In this document: piece by piece, positions 53,837 to 62,890 of the stretch
How positions within the stretch are numbered: the first letter of the stretch is position 1
How the letters are laid out: each line of letters starts with the position of its first letter
Source: JBOFIQ01 sp051654905
GTDB lineage: Bacteria; Actinomycetota; Actinomycetes; Propionibacteriales; Propionibacteriaceae
Direction: 5' to 3'
Length of the DNA stretch: 64,000 bases
Assembly (NCBI GenBank): GCA_051654905.1
Contig: JBOFYY010000156.1
Location: 62,001-126,000 of the forward strand
Program-made: the position numbers and the translations under genes
Notes under the pieces: model-generated
Told to the model about the DNA's origin: nothing
Databases searched by the model: none
Seen by the model: only the letters and a program-made list of their open reading frames with translations

Positions 53837-55206
53837 CCGATCAAACGCGTTGCCAAATAATTCTGAACCTGATCAATAGCTACTCGCTCTTGGGACATTG
53901 TGTCGCGTTCGCGAATGGTCACCGCATCATCATCAAGAGTGTCAAAATCGACAGTGATACAGAATGGAGTACCAATCTCATCTTGGCGACGGTAGCGACG
54001 TCCGATGGCTTGGGCATCGTCGAAATCTACATTCCAGTACTGACGCAGCTGGGCCGCAAGATCGCGAGCCTTAGGCGAAAGATCCGCATTACGCGACAAC
54101 GGTAATACCGCAGCTTTCACTGGAGCTAGTCGCGGATCCAGCTTTAGGCTGACCCGAGTATCAACACCACCCTTAGTATTGGGAGCTTCATCTTCGGTGT
54201 ACGCATCAACCATAAATGCCATCAACGAGCGAGTAAGACCAGCAGCTGGTTCAATCACATATGGAATATAACGCTCACCCGATACTGTATCGATATATGA
54301 CAAGTCAGTTCCAGAATGTTCTGAATGGGTTTTCAGATCATAATCGGTACGGTTTGCGATACCTTCGAGTTCGCCCCATTCGCTACCAGTAAACCCAAAT
54401 TTGTATTCGATATCTACAGTGCGCTTGGAATAGTGCGATAATTTCTCCGACGGGTGTTCGTAATGACGTAGATTCTGCGAATCAATACCCAAATCGGTGT
54501 ACCACTTGGTGCGCGCATCAATCCAGTACTGATGCCATTCTTCGTCCTCGCCCGGCTTGACGAAGAACTCCATCTCCATTTGCTCAAACTCACGGGTACG
54601 GAAAATAAAGTTACCCGGAGTAATCTCGTTGCGGAAAGACTTACCTACCTGACCGATACCAAAAGGTGGCTTCTTACGAGAAGTATTAAGTACCTGCTTG
54701 AAGTTCACGAAGATACCTTGCGCAGTTTCTGGACGCAGATAGTGCATACCAGATTCATCTTCGATAACCCCGAGGTAAGTTTTCAGCATCATGTTGAAAT
54801 CGCGAGGTTCGGTCCACTGGCCTTTCGTGCCACAGTCTGGACAAGGAACCTCAGTCAATGCTTCGGGAAGACGCTTATGTTTAGCTTCAAAGGCTTCTTC
54901 TAAATGATCGGCACGATGTCGTTTATGACAAGACAAACATTCCGTTAGCGGATCGGTAAAAACACCCACATGTCCCGAAGCTACCCATACATTACGCGGC
55001 AAAATAACTGAAGAGTCCAAACCCACAACATCATCGCGACCAGTAACCATCATCCGCCACCACTGACGCTTAATATTTTCTTTTAGCTCTACTCCCAACG
55101 GGCCATAATCCCATGCTGCGCGAGTACCACCGTAGATTTCTCCACAGGGATATACGAATCCACGGCGCTTACATAGCGCAATAACATTGTCGAGACGACT
55201 GGCCAT
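53830..55206 (-). CDS. glyS: Glycyl-tRNA synthetase
   Basis: 458 residues from ATG 55206 (SD GAGGAG). Class II, bacterial/eukaryotic dimeric type: GEIYGGTRAAWDYGPLG, zinc cysteines in CLSCHKRHRADH and CPDCGTKG, motif 2 KSFRNEITPGNFIFRTREFEQME, motif 3 AAGLTRSLMAFM. It charges tRNA-Gly. Confidence 0.95.
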   Translation of the reverse strand: MASRLDNVIALCKRRGFVYPCGEIYGGTRAAWDYGPLGVELKENIKRQWWRMMVTGRDDVVGLDSSVILPRNVWVASGHVGVFTDPLTECLSCHKRHRADHLEEAFEAKHKRLPEALTEVPCPDCGTKGQWTEPRDFNMMLKTYLGVIEDESGMHYLRPETAQGIFVNFKQVLNTSRKKPPFGIGQVGKSFRNEITPGNFIFRTREFEQMEMEFFVKPGEDEEWHQYWIDARTKWYTDLGIDSQNLRHYEHPSEKLSHYSKRTVDIEYKFGFTGSEWGELEGIANRTDYDLKTHSEHSGTDLSYIDTVSGERYIPYVIEPAAGLTRSLMAFMVDAYTEDEAPNTKGGVDTRVSLKLDPRLAPVKAAVLPLSRNADLSPKARDLAAQLRQYWNVDFDDAQAIGRRYRRQDEIGTPFCITVDFDTLDDDAVTIRERDTMSQERVAIDQVQNYLATRLIGC

Positions 55207-55337
55207 TTCATACTCCTCGAAATCGTTCAGTGCCTGGTTTGGCACCCCGGTTATTTTGAAACCACTTTACCTAATATCCTAATCAATATGCTCATTTTTC
55301 GAATGAGTAGCGTTGTCTAATGTGAGAAGATACTTAT

Positions 55338-55730
55338 GTGGAAAAAATCTCTCTCGTTCGTAACACTCGTCAGCGAGCTGCGGTCTCCGACATTATCGCT
55401 ACCCAAGAAGGTTTTCGAACCGCTCAGCAGATACACGAAGAGCTCCGTAAAAGCGGACATAAGGTAGGACTAACTACGGTCTACCGAAATTTGCAGACAC
55501 TCGCCGATAGCGGCGAAGTTGATGTGCTACGAAACCCCGACGGTGAACTTTCTTATCGTCGTTGCAGCGATGCTGGACATCACCACCATCTGGTTTGCCG
55601 CAGTTGCGGAAAAACCGTTGAAGTCTCTGGCGAAACCGTTGAAAAATGGGCGCTGAAAGTTGGTAAAGAGTATGGCTTCCGCGAAGTCGGTCATGACCTA
55701 GAGTTCTTCGGGTTATGTGCTGATTGCTAG
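55338..55730 (+). CDS. Fur-family metalloregulator (Zur-like)
   Basis: 130 residues from GTG. N-terminal winged helix (VGLTTVYRNLQTLADSGEV), metal site HHHHLVCRSCG and C-terminal CADC pair for structural zinc. It lies next to glyS and before recO/uppS like actinobacterial zur, so zinc is the likely signal; Fur cannot be excluded by sequence alone. Its stop overlaps the convergent recO by 4 bases. Confidence 0.9.
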   Translation: MEKISLVRNTRQRAAVSDIIATQEGFRTAQQIHEELRKSGHKVGLTTVYRNLQTLADSGEVDVLRNPDGELSYRRCSDAGHHHHLVCRSCGKTVEVSGETVEKWALKVGKEYGFREVGHDLEFFGLCADC

Positions 55731-56491
55731 TAGCAATCAGTCTCATCTCTCGATCTATCTACCAACGGCAACGAGCGTAGCCGATGCTCCAAATGCCAAT
55801 TAGTAAACGCGACTGTTAACCCATCAGCTTCTCGTAACACCATAGAATCTACATCCCGGGTTTGTTCCCAATCTCCGGTCAGCAATGCTGTCAAGAGCGC
55901 GATTGTTTCGGTACGTGGATGTGCTGAACCTGGCGGTCGGCAATTAACACACACCACTCCACCCGATGCTGGATTGAAAGCCTGATGCGGACCTTCAAGA
56001 CCACAAATAGCACACTCACTAAGCGACGGCGCATACCCAGAAATAGCTAGCGATCGCAGTAAATATGCATCAAGAATCATTGACGGAGCCCGCTCCCCAT
56101 CACTGGTACCTTCTCCTAGCGTCCGTAATGCGCCGCAAAGAAGTCTATATTGACTCAGAACTGGTTCTTTCTCCATCGGGGACATCCGGTCAGCTGTTTC
56201 CAACATAACCTGCCCTACGGTGAAAGCACCATAACGTCGCATCAAAGGTTCCCCATAAGCATGGAGTTGCTCAACTTGCGACACCACATCCAAATTTTTT
56301 CCCATTGCAAATTGCACATCAACATGACTAAAAGGTTCTAAGCGACCACCGAATTTACTTGAGGTACGTCGTACACCTTTAGCAACAGCACGCACTTTTC
56401 CATGAGTACGGGTTAGGAAAGTCACGATGCGATCAGCTTCTCCCAAGTTATGGGTACGTAGCACGATCCCCTCGTCACGATAAGTAGGCAC
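55727..56491 (-). CDS. recO: DNA repair protein RecO
   Basis: 254 residues. N-terminal OB-fold YRDEGIVLRTHNLGEADRIVTFLTRTHGKVRAVAKG, helical part, and a four-cysteine zinc site (CAICG ... CVNC). It loads RecA onto SSB-coated DNA with RecR. Confidence 0.93.
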   Translation of the reverse strand: MPTYRDEGIVLRTHNLGEADRIVTFLTRTHGKVRAVAKGVRRTSSKFGGRLEPFSHVDVQFAMGKNLDVVSQVEQLHAYGEPLMRRYGAFTVGQVMLETADRMSPMEKEPVLSQYRLLCGALRTLGEGTSDGERAPSMILDAYLLRSLAISGYAPSLSECAICGLEGPHQAFNPASGGVVCVNCRPPGSAHPRTETIALLTALLTGDWEQTRDVDSMVLREADGLTVAFTNWHLEHRLRSLPLVDRSRDETDCY

Positions 56492-56539
56492 ATAGTGATC
56501 TTAAGCGAGTTCACCTAAAATCACGGTAGTGTCTTCTTT

Positions 56540-57343
56540 ATGGCCCGACGCAACTCAACGCCCTGCCCTAACAAAATTGCTCCATCTGTGCACCCTAGCG
56601 GCGCTCAGCCACCAGCAATCCCCCCAGAGTTCTTACCTAAACATGTAGCAATCATCATGGATGGTAACGGACGCTGGGCTAAAGAACGCGGCCTAAAACG
56701 TACCGACGGACATGCTGAAGGTGAGGCAGTTCTTTTCGACGTTATTGAAGGCGCAATCCAAGCAGGTATCCCCTACCTAAGCGTTTATGCGTTTTCTACT
56801 GAAAATTGGAAACGTTCCCCTGACGAAGTTCGTTGGCTCATGGGCTTCAACCGGGACGTAATTCATCGACGCCGAGATCAGCTCGATGCCCTTGGGGTTA
56901 GAGTCCGTTGGGCAGGACGTCGCCCACGACTATGGGGATCAGTTATCAAAGAACTAGAAGTAGCCGAAGAGCAGAGTAAAAATAACACCACCCTCACTTT
57001 GCAATTCTGTGTTAATTACGGTGGTCGCGCAGAGATTGTTGACGCAACTCGTCAAATAGCTCGCCTTGCTAAAGAAGGAAAACTTGACCCCTCCCGGATT
57101 ACTGAGGATTCTTTTAGGCGTTATCTTGACGAGCCTGATATTCCTGATGTCGATCTGTTCTTACGTAGCTCTGGCGAACAACGCATCTCCAATTTCTTAA
57201 TCTGGCAAGGAGCCTACGCTGAATTTGTCACCTTAGAAAAACTCTGGCCAGATTTTGATCGTCGAGATCTTTGGCACGCTTGCGAACTTTATGCGCGTCG
57301 AGATCGTCGCTACGGTGGCGCTGTCCCAAATAATGTGTCTTAA
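56540..57343 (+). CDS. uppS: Isoprenyl diphosphate synthase (undecaprenyl/decaprenyl, cis)
   Basis: 267 residues. IIMDGNGRWAKERGLKRTDGH (catalytic Asp), SVYAFSTENWKRS, DLFLRSSGEQRISNFLIWQGAYAEF and LWPDF are the cis-prenyltransferase motifs. It makes the lipid carrier for wall synthesis. It diverges from recO with a 48-base gap. Confidence 0.94.
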   Translation: MARRNSTPCPNKIAPSVHPSGAQPPAIPPEFLPKHVAIIMDGNGRWAKERGLKRTDGHAEGEAVLFDVIEGAIQAGIPYLSVYAFSTENWKRSPDEVRWLMGFNRDVIHRRRDQLDALGVRVRWAGRRPRLWGSVIKELEVAEEQSKNNTTLTLQFCVNYGGRAEIVDATRQIARLAKEGKLDPSRITEDSFRRYLDEPDIPDVDLFLRSSGEQRISNFLIWQGAYAEFVTLEKLWPDFDRRDLWHACELYARRDRRYGGAVPNNVS

Positions 57344-57363
57344 TTTCTTGGCTAGATATAAAT

Positions 57364-57402
57364 CGGTAGGGATAAACTGCCAAAGCTGCAGTATCCCTAC
57401 CG
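57364..57402. terminator. Bidirectional terminator between uppS and the PTS gene
   Basis: Perfect 11-bp stem 57364-57374/57392-57402 followed by TTTTA on the plus side. Confidence 0.88.
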
Positions 57403-57411
57403 TTTTATGGT

Positions 57412-59712
57412 TTAGCTCTCTTGACGAATTGCTTGTTTAATCAAACCCACTAAAGGTGGTCGCACGCTCAACTCAGTAACTCCTAAAGCTACTAACTTTG
57501 GCACAGCCTCCGTTTGGGATGCCAGATCTCCACACACTGCAATCGTAGTATCTGGTAGCTGCTGGCAAGTTAAAGCAATAAGGTCCCAAACCGCGGCAGA
57601 GTCGCTACGGGCTAGATGCTGCACAACCCCATTTCCACGGTCAGCAGCTGTAGTGTATTGAGTAAGATCATTTGTTCCGATTGAAACAAAATCGACAAAA
57701 TCCTTGAAATCTCCAGCTCGTAACGCTGCAGCTGGCATCTCGATCATCATGCCCACTGGTATCGGAGCAACACCCAATTCACGACGTACAGTTTCTAGTT
57801 GTTCTCGCGCCCACTGCATTTCTTGCGGCTCAGTCACCATCGGAAACATCACTCGAACTGGTACCTGTTGCGAAGCTAACAGAATTCCAGTCAACTGTTC
57901 TTTCAATAGTTCTGGGACCCGACGCATGGTACGAATCCCTCGTTCCCCTAGGAAGGGATTGAGTTCTTTATCTTGAGGCAGGAAGGCCAGCGGCTTATCT
58001 CCGCCTACATCCCACGTTCTCACAGTTATAGGATGCCCACCCAATGCTGTCCCGATTTCAATAAGCGCTTGTGCCTGATATTCAGCACTAGGAGCATGGT
58101 TGAGATGTCCAAAAAGAAGTTCAGTACGAACCAGACCTGAGCCTTGTGCTCCAGCACGATAGCCACGCTCAGCATCAGCTTGGGAAGCTATATTAGCTTC
58201 CACAATAACTTCTATTCCTTGCGGGCTAATCGCTGGTTCATGAGCTAATGCTGCTGCTTGTTGCTCGTGCTTGGCACGCTCTATCGCACGTGCTGAAATG
58301 TCGCTAAGCGTAGCTTCATCTGGATTAATCCATAGCTTTTTTAAGCATGGATCAAAGGCAACAATAGTCTGATCGCTAATAGCTGCTGCTTCATGGCATC
58401 CAGTAAGAACAGGAATCCCACGAGAGCTAGCCACAATAACTCCGTGACCAGTAGCACCACCTGTTGTAGTGATAATCCCTTGGGTTAAGGAGGTATCTAA
58501 TGTTGCTGCAGTGGCTGCATCTAATTCAGCAACAATGAGGACATGCTTTCCGACGCTGAGGCTGCTGCTCTTAGCTCCTACGAGTTTCTCAAGAATCTGA
58601 CGTTGTAACGAACGAATATCTTGGGCACGTTCTCGTAAATATGGATCTGCTAGTTGATCAAAGCTAGCTGCTACCTCGGTCAAAACCTTTTCTACCGATG
58701 CCACTGCTGAAGAAGGTGCTGCTGCTATAAAACGTTCCCGTAGCTCAACATCTGACAATAATGCTTGTTGTGCCGCAAAAATATCGCCGTGACTGCCTTG
58801 AACTTGTGCTGCCAGATCAGCATCAACTGCAGCTAATGCCGCTTGGAGCTTAGAAACTTCATCTGCTCCTACCTGGTACTTACTGGTATCCACTTGCTGA
58901 TCAGCACAATATGCTGGTCCGATAACTATTTGCTGCCCGGTGTTATCGTCACCAATTTCCTCAGCCAAGGCGGTCGGTTCTATCTCCGCAGCTTCACCAA
59001 ACTGTTCTTTTGCCATTTTTTCGATAGTCGCGATTGCTTGTTCAGCTTGCGGACCTGCTGCCACTATTTGCATACGCTGCCCGCATCGTAACCCTAAAGC
59101 AGCAATCCGAGTAACCGAATGTCCAGGAGCAGGACCAGCACCAGTATCTAGGTTAGAAAACTCAATTTGAGCATTAATATCTCGTAGCCCAGATACTAAT
59201 GTCGCAACTGGACGAGCATGAAGACCATGCATATTCGTAATAGTGACTGTAGCCTGCAGACCTGTAGCCAATGATTCGTGTTGTGGCACTGTCGTAGCCT
59301 CTACCTGCCCGAGCTGCTCAATTTTTCCGAGCAATCCCGATCTAGCTTCAGCATCAACTTCAGCCAGTGATGCGCCAGAACTTGCTGTTACGACAGCAGC
59401 AACTAGCCCTTCTACCAAGGGAGCTGACGACAACATGACCCGTTGCGCTAAATCTGGTTCCACGAACTCTAATGCCATCTCAGCAGACAAGAGTGCTGAA
59501 CCTAGATCCATGAGAACTAAAACACCGTCTGCAGAATCTACCTCCGCTAATGCTTCAGCGATAGCAGCTGCATCTGTGCCAAAAGTATCCTCGTCTAATC
59601 CTGCTGCTATTGCTATGGCAGGGCGGGATTCTTGTGGCACCATTTCGCTAGCAAGCAGCACCGCAGATTTCGCTAATGCATGACAGTGAGAGACTACGAC
59701 AATACCAATCAC
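57412..59712 (-). CDS. dhaM: DhaM-HPr-Enzyme I fusion (PTS phosphorelay for dihydroxyacetone kinase)
   Basis: 766 residues, three parts. EIIA-Dha (1-130) with active His9 in VVVSHCHALAKS. HPr (about 152-240) with His165 in GLHARPV. Full Enzyme I (about 250-766) with the phospho-His in GGATGHGVIVAS, the PEP-binding barrel (SIGTNDLTQYT) and Cys in AVCGDLAS. E. coli DhaM carries only part of EI; this protein has the whole enzyme, so PEP could feed DhaL directly. Last gene of the dhaKL operon. Confidence 0.92.
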   Translation of the reverse strand: MIGIVVVSHCHALAKSAVLLASEMVPQESRPAIAIAAGLDEDTFGTDAAAIAEALAEVDSADGVLVLMDLGSALLSAEMALEFVEPDLAQRVMLSSAPLVEGLVAAVVTASSGASLAEVDAEARSGLLGKIEQLGQVEATTVPQHESLATGLQATVTITNMHGLHARPVATLVSGLRDINAQIEFSNLDTGAGPAPGHSVTRIAALGLRCGQRMQIVAAGPQAEQAIATIEKMAKEQFGEAAEIEPTALAEEIGDDNTGQQIVIGPAYCADQQVDTSKYQVGADEVSKLQAALAAVDADLAAQVQGSHGDIFAAQQALLSDVELRERFIAAAPSSAVASVEKVLTEVAASFDQLADPYLRERAQDIRSLQRQILEKLVGAKSSSLSVGKHVLIVAELDAATAATLDTSLTQGIITTTGGATGHGVIVASSRGIPVLTGCHEAAAISDQTIVAFDPCLKKLWINPDEATLSDISARAIERAKHEQQAAALAHEPAISPQGIEVIVEANIASQADAERGYRAGAQGSGLVRTELLFGHLNHAPSAEYQAQALIEIGTALGGHPITVRTWDVGGDKPLAFLPQDKELNPFLGERGIRTMRRVPELLKEQLTGILLASQQVPVRVMFPMVTEPQEMQWAREQLETVRRELGVAPIPVGMMIEMPAAALRAGDFKDFVDFVSIGTNDLTQYTTAADRGNGVVQHLARSDSAAVWDLIALTCQQLPDTTIAVCGDLASQTEAVPKLVALGVTELSVRPPLVGLIKQAIRQES

Positions 59713-59734
59713 AACAATGGTCCTTTTCGGTCTG

Positions 59735-60373
59735 TTAGACGAGCGTCCTAGCAGCGCTTTCCAGTAAGAAAGTCATGCTAGTAGCACCAGGATCTTGGAC
59801 TCCTTGAGCCCGCTCCCCTAGATATGAAGCTCGTCCCTTGTGAGCAATCATTGCAGTAGTAGCATCACGCCCAGCTGCAGCAGCTTGTGCAGCATCGGAT
59901 AAAGCTTCTGCAATGGTTTTTTCAGACTCGATTGCAGTCTGATATGCCTTTACAGCTGGCGCTAATGCATCAACCATCGTCTTATCGCCTTCGACAGCTT
60001 TACCGCGCGAGATTATCCCTTCCAATGCGGCAGCAAATGCGTCTCCTAGACATTGCGGATCGAGATCTCCGTCAGCACCGATAGCTCCTGAGAAGCGTAG
60101 GAAGAATGTCCCATAAAGCGGACCAGAAGCACCTCCTACAGTACTGACCAAGGTCATACCGGCTTTCTTCAAGAGACCTGCGGCATCAGAGAAATCAGCA
60201 GCAGCAAGCTCTGCTATTGCTTGGCAGCCACGATCCATATTAAAACCGTGATCGGCATCACCGATTTGTCGATCAAGATCTGTCAGCAAATCAGCATTAG
60301 CATGAATTGTCGTAGCAAAATCATTAAGCCAAGCTGCGATAGTTTCAGTTGTTAGCATATTTAGCAGCCCCAC
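59735..60373 (-). CDS. dhaL: Dihydroxyacetone kinase ADP-binding subunit DhaL
   Basis: 212 residues. Metal/ADP site DADHGFNMDRG, GGASGPLYGTFFLR, and GKTMVDALAP-like EGDKTMVDAL. It carries tightly bound ADP that is rephosphorylated by DhaM and passes phosphate to dihydroxyacetone on DhaK. Its start overlaps the dhaK stop by 13 bases; DhaM follows 22 bases later. Confidence 0.95.
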   Translation of the reverse strand: MGLLNMLTTETIAAWLNDFATTIHANADLLTDLDRQIGDADHGFNMDRGCQAIAELAAADFSDAAGLLKKAGMTLVSTVGGASGPLYGTFFLRFSGAIGADGDLDPQCLGDAFAAALEGIISRGKAVEGDKTMVDALAPAVKAYQTAIESEKTIAEALSDAAQAAAAGRDATTAMIAHKGRASYLGERAQGVQDPGATSMTFLLESAARTLV

Positions 60374-61374
60374 CGTAGCCCCGGAGTGTTAACTGGAGCA
60401 TCCCATAGCTTCAGCATTTCATCGTCAGCTTTCAGCATCGTAAGTGAGCAGCCAGCCATATCCAATGAGGTGATGTAGTTTCCCACTAGGTTGCGAGCAA
60501 TAGCAATATTCTTCCCTGCAAGGATCTTATTGATCTCGTTATACATTACGTATAGCTCAATAAGCGGGGTTCCCCCCATACCATTGACCATGACAATAGC
60601 CGGAGAACCTTCATAGGAGCAATCAGCCAAAATTGGTTCTGCAAGCATCTGCGCAATTTCACGAGCACTAGCAATCTTTTTGCGTACTCTGCCCGGTTCG
60701 CCATGAATACCAATACCAACTTCCATCTGGTCGTCGGCAATATCAAAGGTAGGTTTACCAGCAGCAGGAACCGTGCAAGAGGTTAATGCCATTCCCATAG
60801 AACGACCTTGCCCATTAACTCGTTTAGCTAATTCGACGATCGCGTCAAGGTCACGACCTTCTTCTGCAGCAGCACCAACTATTTTCTCTAATAGAACAGT
60901 AATGCCAACGCCACGACGTCCTGCGGTATAAAGCGAATCTTGAACCGCAACATCATCATCGGTCACGATTGACTCAACTCGGATTCCCGACTCAGCAGCA
61001 GCCAGCTCTGCCGCCATCTCAAAATTCATTACATCGCCGGTATAGTTCTTCACAATATGTAGAACCCCAGCACCAGCATCTACCTTTGTGGTGGCTTCCA
61101 TCATCTGGTCAGGAACTGGCGAAGTAAACATCTCACCAGCACAGGCAGCGTCGAGCATACCCATTCCTACAAAGCCACCATGGAGTGGCTCATGTCCAGA
61201 ACCACCACCAGAAATAAGCGCTACCTTGCCTGGGCGAGTTGCGTCTTTTCGGTAAATGATTTTATTTGCGTGATCCACGCGAAGGCGATCAACATGTGCG
61301 GCTTCGATGCCAGCGAGGGCATCCTTGACGACGTCTGCGGCGTCATTGATGAGCTTCTTCATTTGCCCATTCAA
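60361..61374 (-). CDS. dhaK: Dihydroxyacetone kinase substrate-binding subunit DhaK
   Basis: 337 residues, ATG 61374. ISGGGSGHEPLHGGFVG near the N-terminus and VGIGIHGEPG with the His that binds dihydroxyacetone covalently. First gene of the operon dhaK-dhaL-dhaM. Confidence 0.96.
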   Translation of the reverse strand: MNGQMKKLINDAADVVKDALAGIEAAHVDRLRVDHANKIIYRKDATRPGKVALISGGGSGHEPLHGGFVGMGMLDAACAGEMFTSPVPDQMMEATTKVDAGAGVLHIVKNYTGDVMNFEMAAELAAAESGIRVESIVTDDDVAVQDSLYTAGRRGVGITVLLEKIVGAAAEEGRDLDAIVELAKRVNGQGRSMGMALTSCTVPAAGKPTFDIADDQMEVGIGIHGEPGRVRKKIASAREIAQMLAEPILADCSYEGSPAIVMVNGMGGTPLIELYVMYNEINKILAGKNIAIARNLVGNYITSLDMAGCSLTMLKADDEMLKLWDAPVNTPGLRWGC

Positions 61375-61522
61375 CCCTCTTCGACGTCGTTTCTGCTAAC
61401 TATCTGAACAAATGATCATATTTTTACTCCGCAAGCAGCACTTTTTATGCCGCCTCCTGAGTGACAAGCCAAGTTTCCCTAGCCTCAGATCAGATACTAA
61501 TAACGCCTCAGATAGCCCGTAA
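61375..61522. promoter_or_regulatory. Upstream region of dhaKLM
   Basis: The dhaK promoter must lie here (148 bases between dhaK and the dcu terminator). AT-rich stretch at about 61405-61460 on the minus side; I cannot point to an exact -35/-10 pair or operator. Confidence 0.4.
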
Positions 61523-61570
61523 AAAGAGTGTTGCGGACAACAGATGTAACTGCTGCCCGCAACACTCTTT
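61523..61570 (-). terminator. Terminator after the Dcu gene
   Basis: Perfect 14-bp stem (61523-61536 with 61557-61570); TTTTTACGG follows on the minus strand after the AAAGAGTG arm. Confidence 0.85.
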
Positions 61571-61579
61571 ACTTTTAGA

Positions 61580-62890
61580 TTAGAGAATAAATCCACCAAA
61601 AAGGAAACCTAATGCTACCGCTATAGCGATAGTCAAAACACCAGGAACCAAGAAGGAGTGATTAAACACATATTTTCCGATGCGCGTAGAGCCAGTATCA
61701 TCCATCTCAACCGCTGCCAGCAAAGTTGGGTATGTCGGCAAAACGAACAACGAAGACACCGCAGCAAAAGCAGCAACGATAGATACATTACTCATACCCA
61801 ATGCAATAGCAGTAGGAATAAGCGCCTTGGTAGTTGCAGCCTGTGAATACAATAACGAAGCAGCGAAGAATAATACTACTGCCAATAGCCAAGAGTGCCC
61901 CTTCAAGAGATCACCTGCAGCATTCTTGATTTGGGATTCGTGAGCAGCAACAAATGTTGATCCGAGCCAAGCCACACCTAGCACGCAGATAGCAGCAGAC
62001 ATTCCGGATCGGAAAGTAGACATTGTTAGAATGTCTGCAGTATCAACTTTGCAGAACAAAACAATAAGAGTAGCTATAGTGAGCATGAAGGAAATAATTG
62101 CCGCATCGCGAGGTAGTACTGGGTTCTTAATTAAAGCAACCTTATCGCTAATTATCGTGGAGTAAACCATAACTGCAATCAAACCGATCAAGAATATCAG
62201 TACTGATAGCTTAGCTTTTGCTTTAACTTTGAATTCAGTAGTTTGATGCGATACCAACCCGGCAGCTTTCCGCTGTTCATATACAGGATCTCCTGCTAGC
62301 TTTCCGGTGCCACGAACCTTATCCCAAGTTGCCATAATTCCAGCTACTATCATGCAAGCAAGGAATGTTGAAGGAATACAGACAGCTAAGATTTCAAGGT
62401 ATCCAGTGCCACGTGGCTCCATAACTTTAGATAGATACACCACTGCAGCAGAAATCGGAGAAGCAGTAATAGCAATTTGGCTAGACACTACTGCTATCGA
62501 TAACGGACGACTTGGCTTAATACCAGCATCTTTTGCTACCTCGGTAATAACTGGCATAGTAGAAAAAGCTGTATGCCCAGTTCCAGCCATGAAAGTCATT
62601 AGATAAGTGACCGTTGGAGCCAAAAACATCAGATGACGTGGATGCTTGCGCAGTAGCTTAGCCGCAAGCTGAACTAGGTAGTCCATACCACCAGCTGCCT
62701 GCATTGCCGCAATAGCTGCAATAACCGCCATGATAATTGAGACAACATCTAGCGGCATAGCCCCTGGCTTTACACCGAGAGCTCCAAGCACCAAGACACC
62801 AAGACCACCGGCAAAACCAATACCTATTCCACCGATACGGGCACCTAGATATATAGCTAGTAGAACGACTACTAGTTGAACCCAAATCAT
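61580..62890 (-). CDS. Anaerobic C4-dicarboxylate transporter (DcuA/DcuB type)
   Basis: 436 residues, about 10-12 helices. LGVKPGAMPLDVVSIIMAVIAAIAAMQAAGGMDYLV, FMAGTGHTAFSTMPVITEVAKDAGIKPSRPLS and IAITASPISAAVVYLS match the Dcu family. It exchanges fumarate, aspartate and succinate. It overlaps aspA by 4 bases (ATGA), giving uptake of aspartate, deamination to fumarate and export of product. Confidence 0.93.
   Translation of the reverse strand: MIWVQLVVVLLAIYLGARIGGIGIGFAGGLGVLVLGALGVKPGAMPLDVVSIIMAVIAAIAAMQAAGGMDYLVQLAAKLLRKHPRHLMFLAPTVTYLMTFMAGTGHTAFSTMPVITEVAKDAGIKPSRPLSIAVVSSQIAITASPISAAVVYLSKVMEPRGTGYLEILAVCIPSTFLACMIVAGIMATWDKVRGTGKLAGDPVYEQRKAAGLVSHQTTEFKVKAKAKLSVLIFLIGLIAVMVYSTIISDKVALIKNPVLPRDAAIISFMLTIATLIVLFCKVDTADILTMSTFRSGMSAAICVLGVAWLGSTFVAAHESQIKNAAGDLLKGHSWLLAVVLFFAASLLYSQAATTKALIPTAIALGMSNVSIVAAFAAVSSLFVLPTYPTLLAAVEMDDTGSTRIGKYVFNHSFLVPGVLTIAIAVALGFLFGGFIL

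Noticed and set aside
61396..61599. Minus-strand 67-codon ORF between dhaK and dcu
   Set aside because: Spans a terminator hairpin and overlaps the end of dcu; no RBS or family resemblance.
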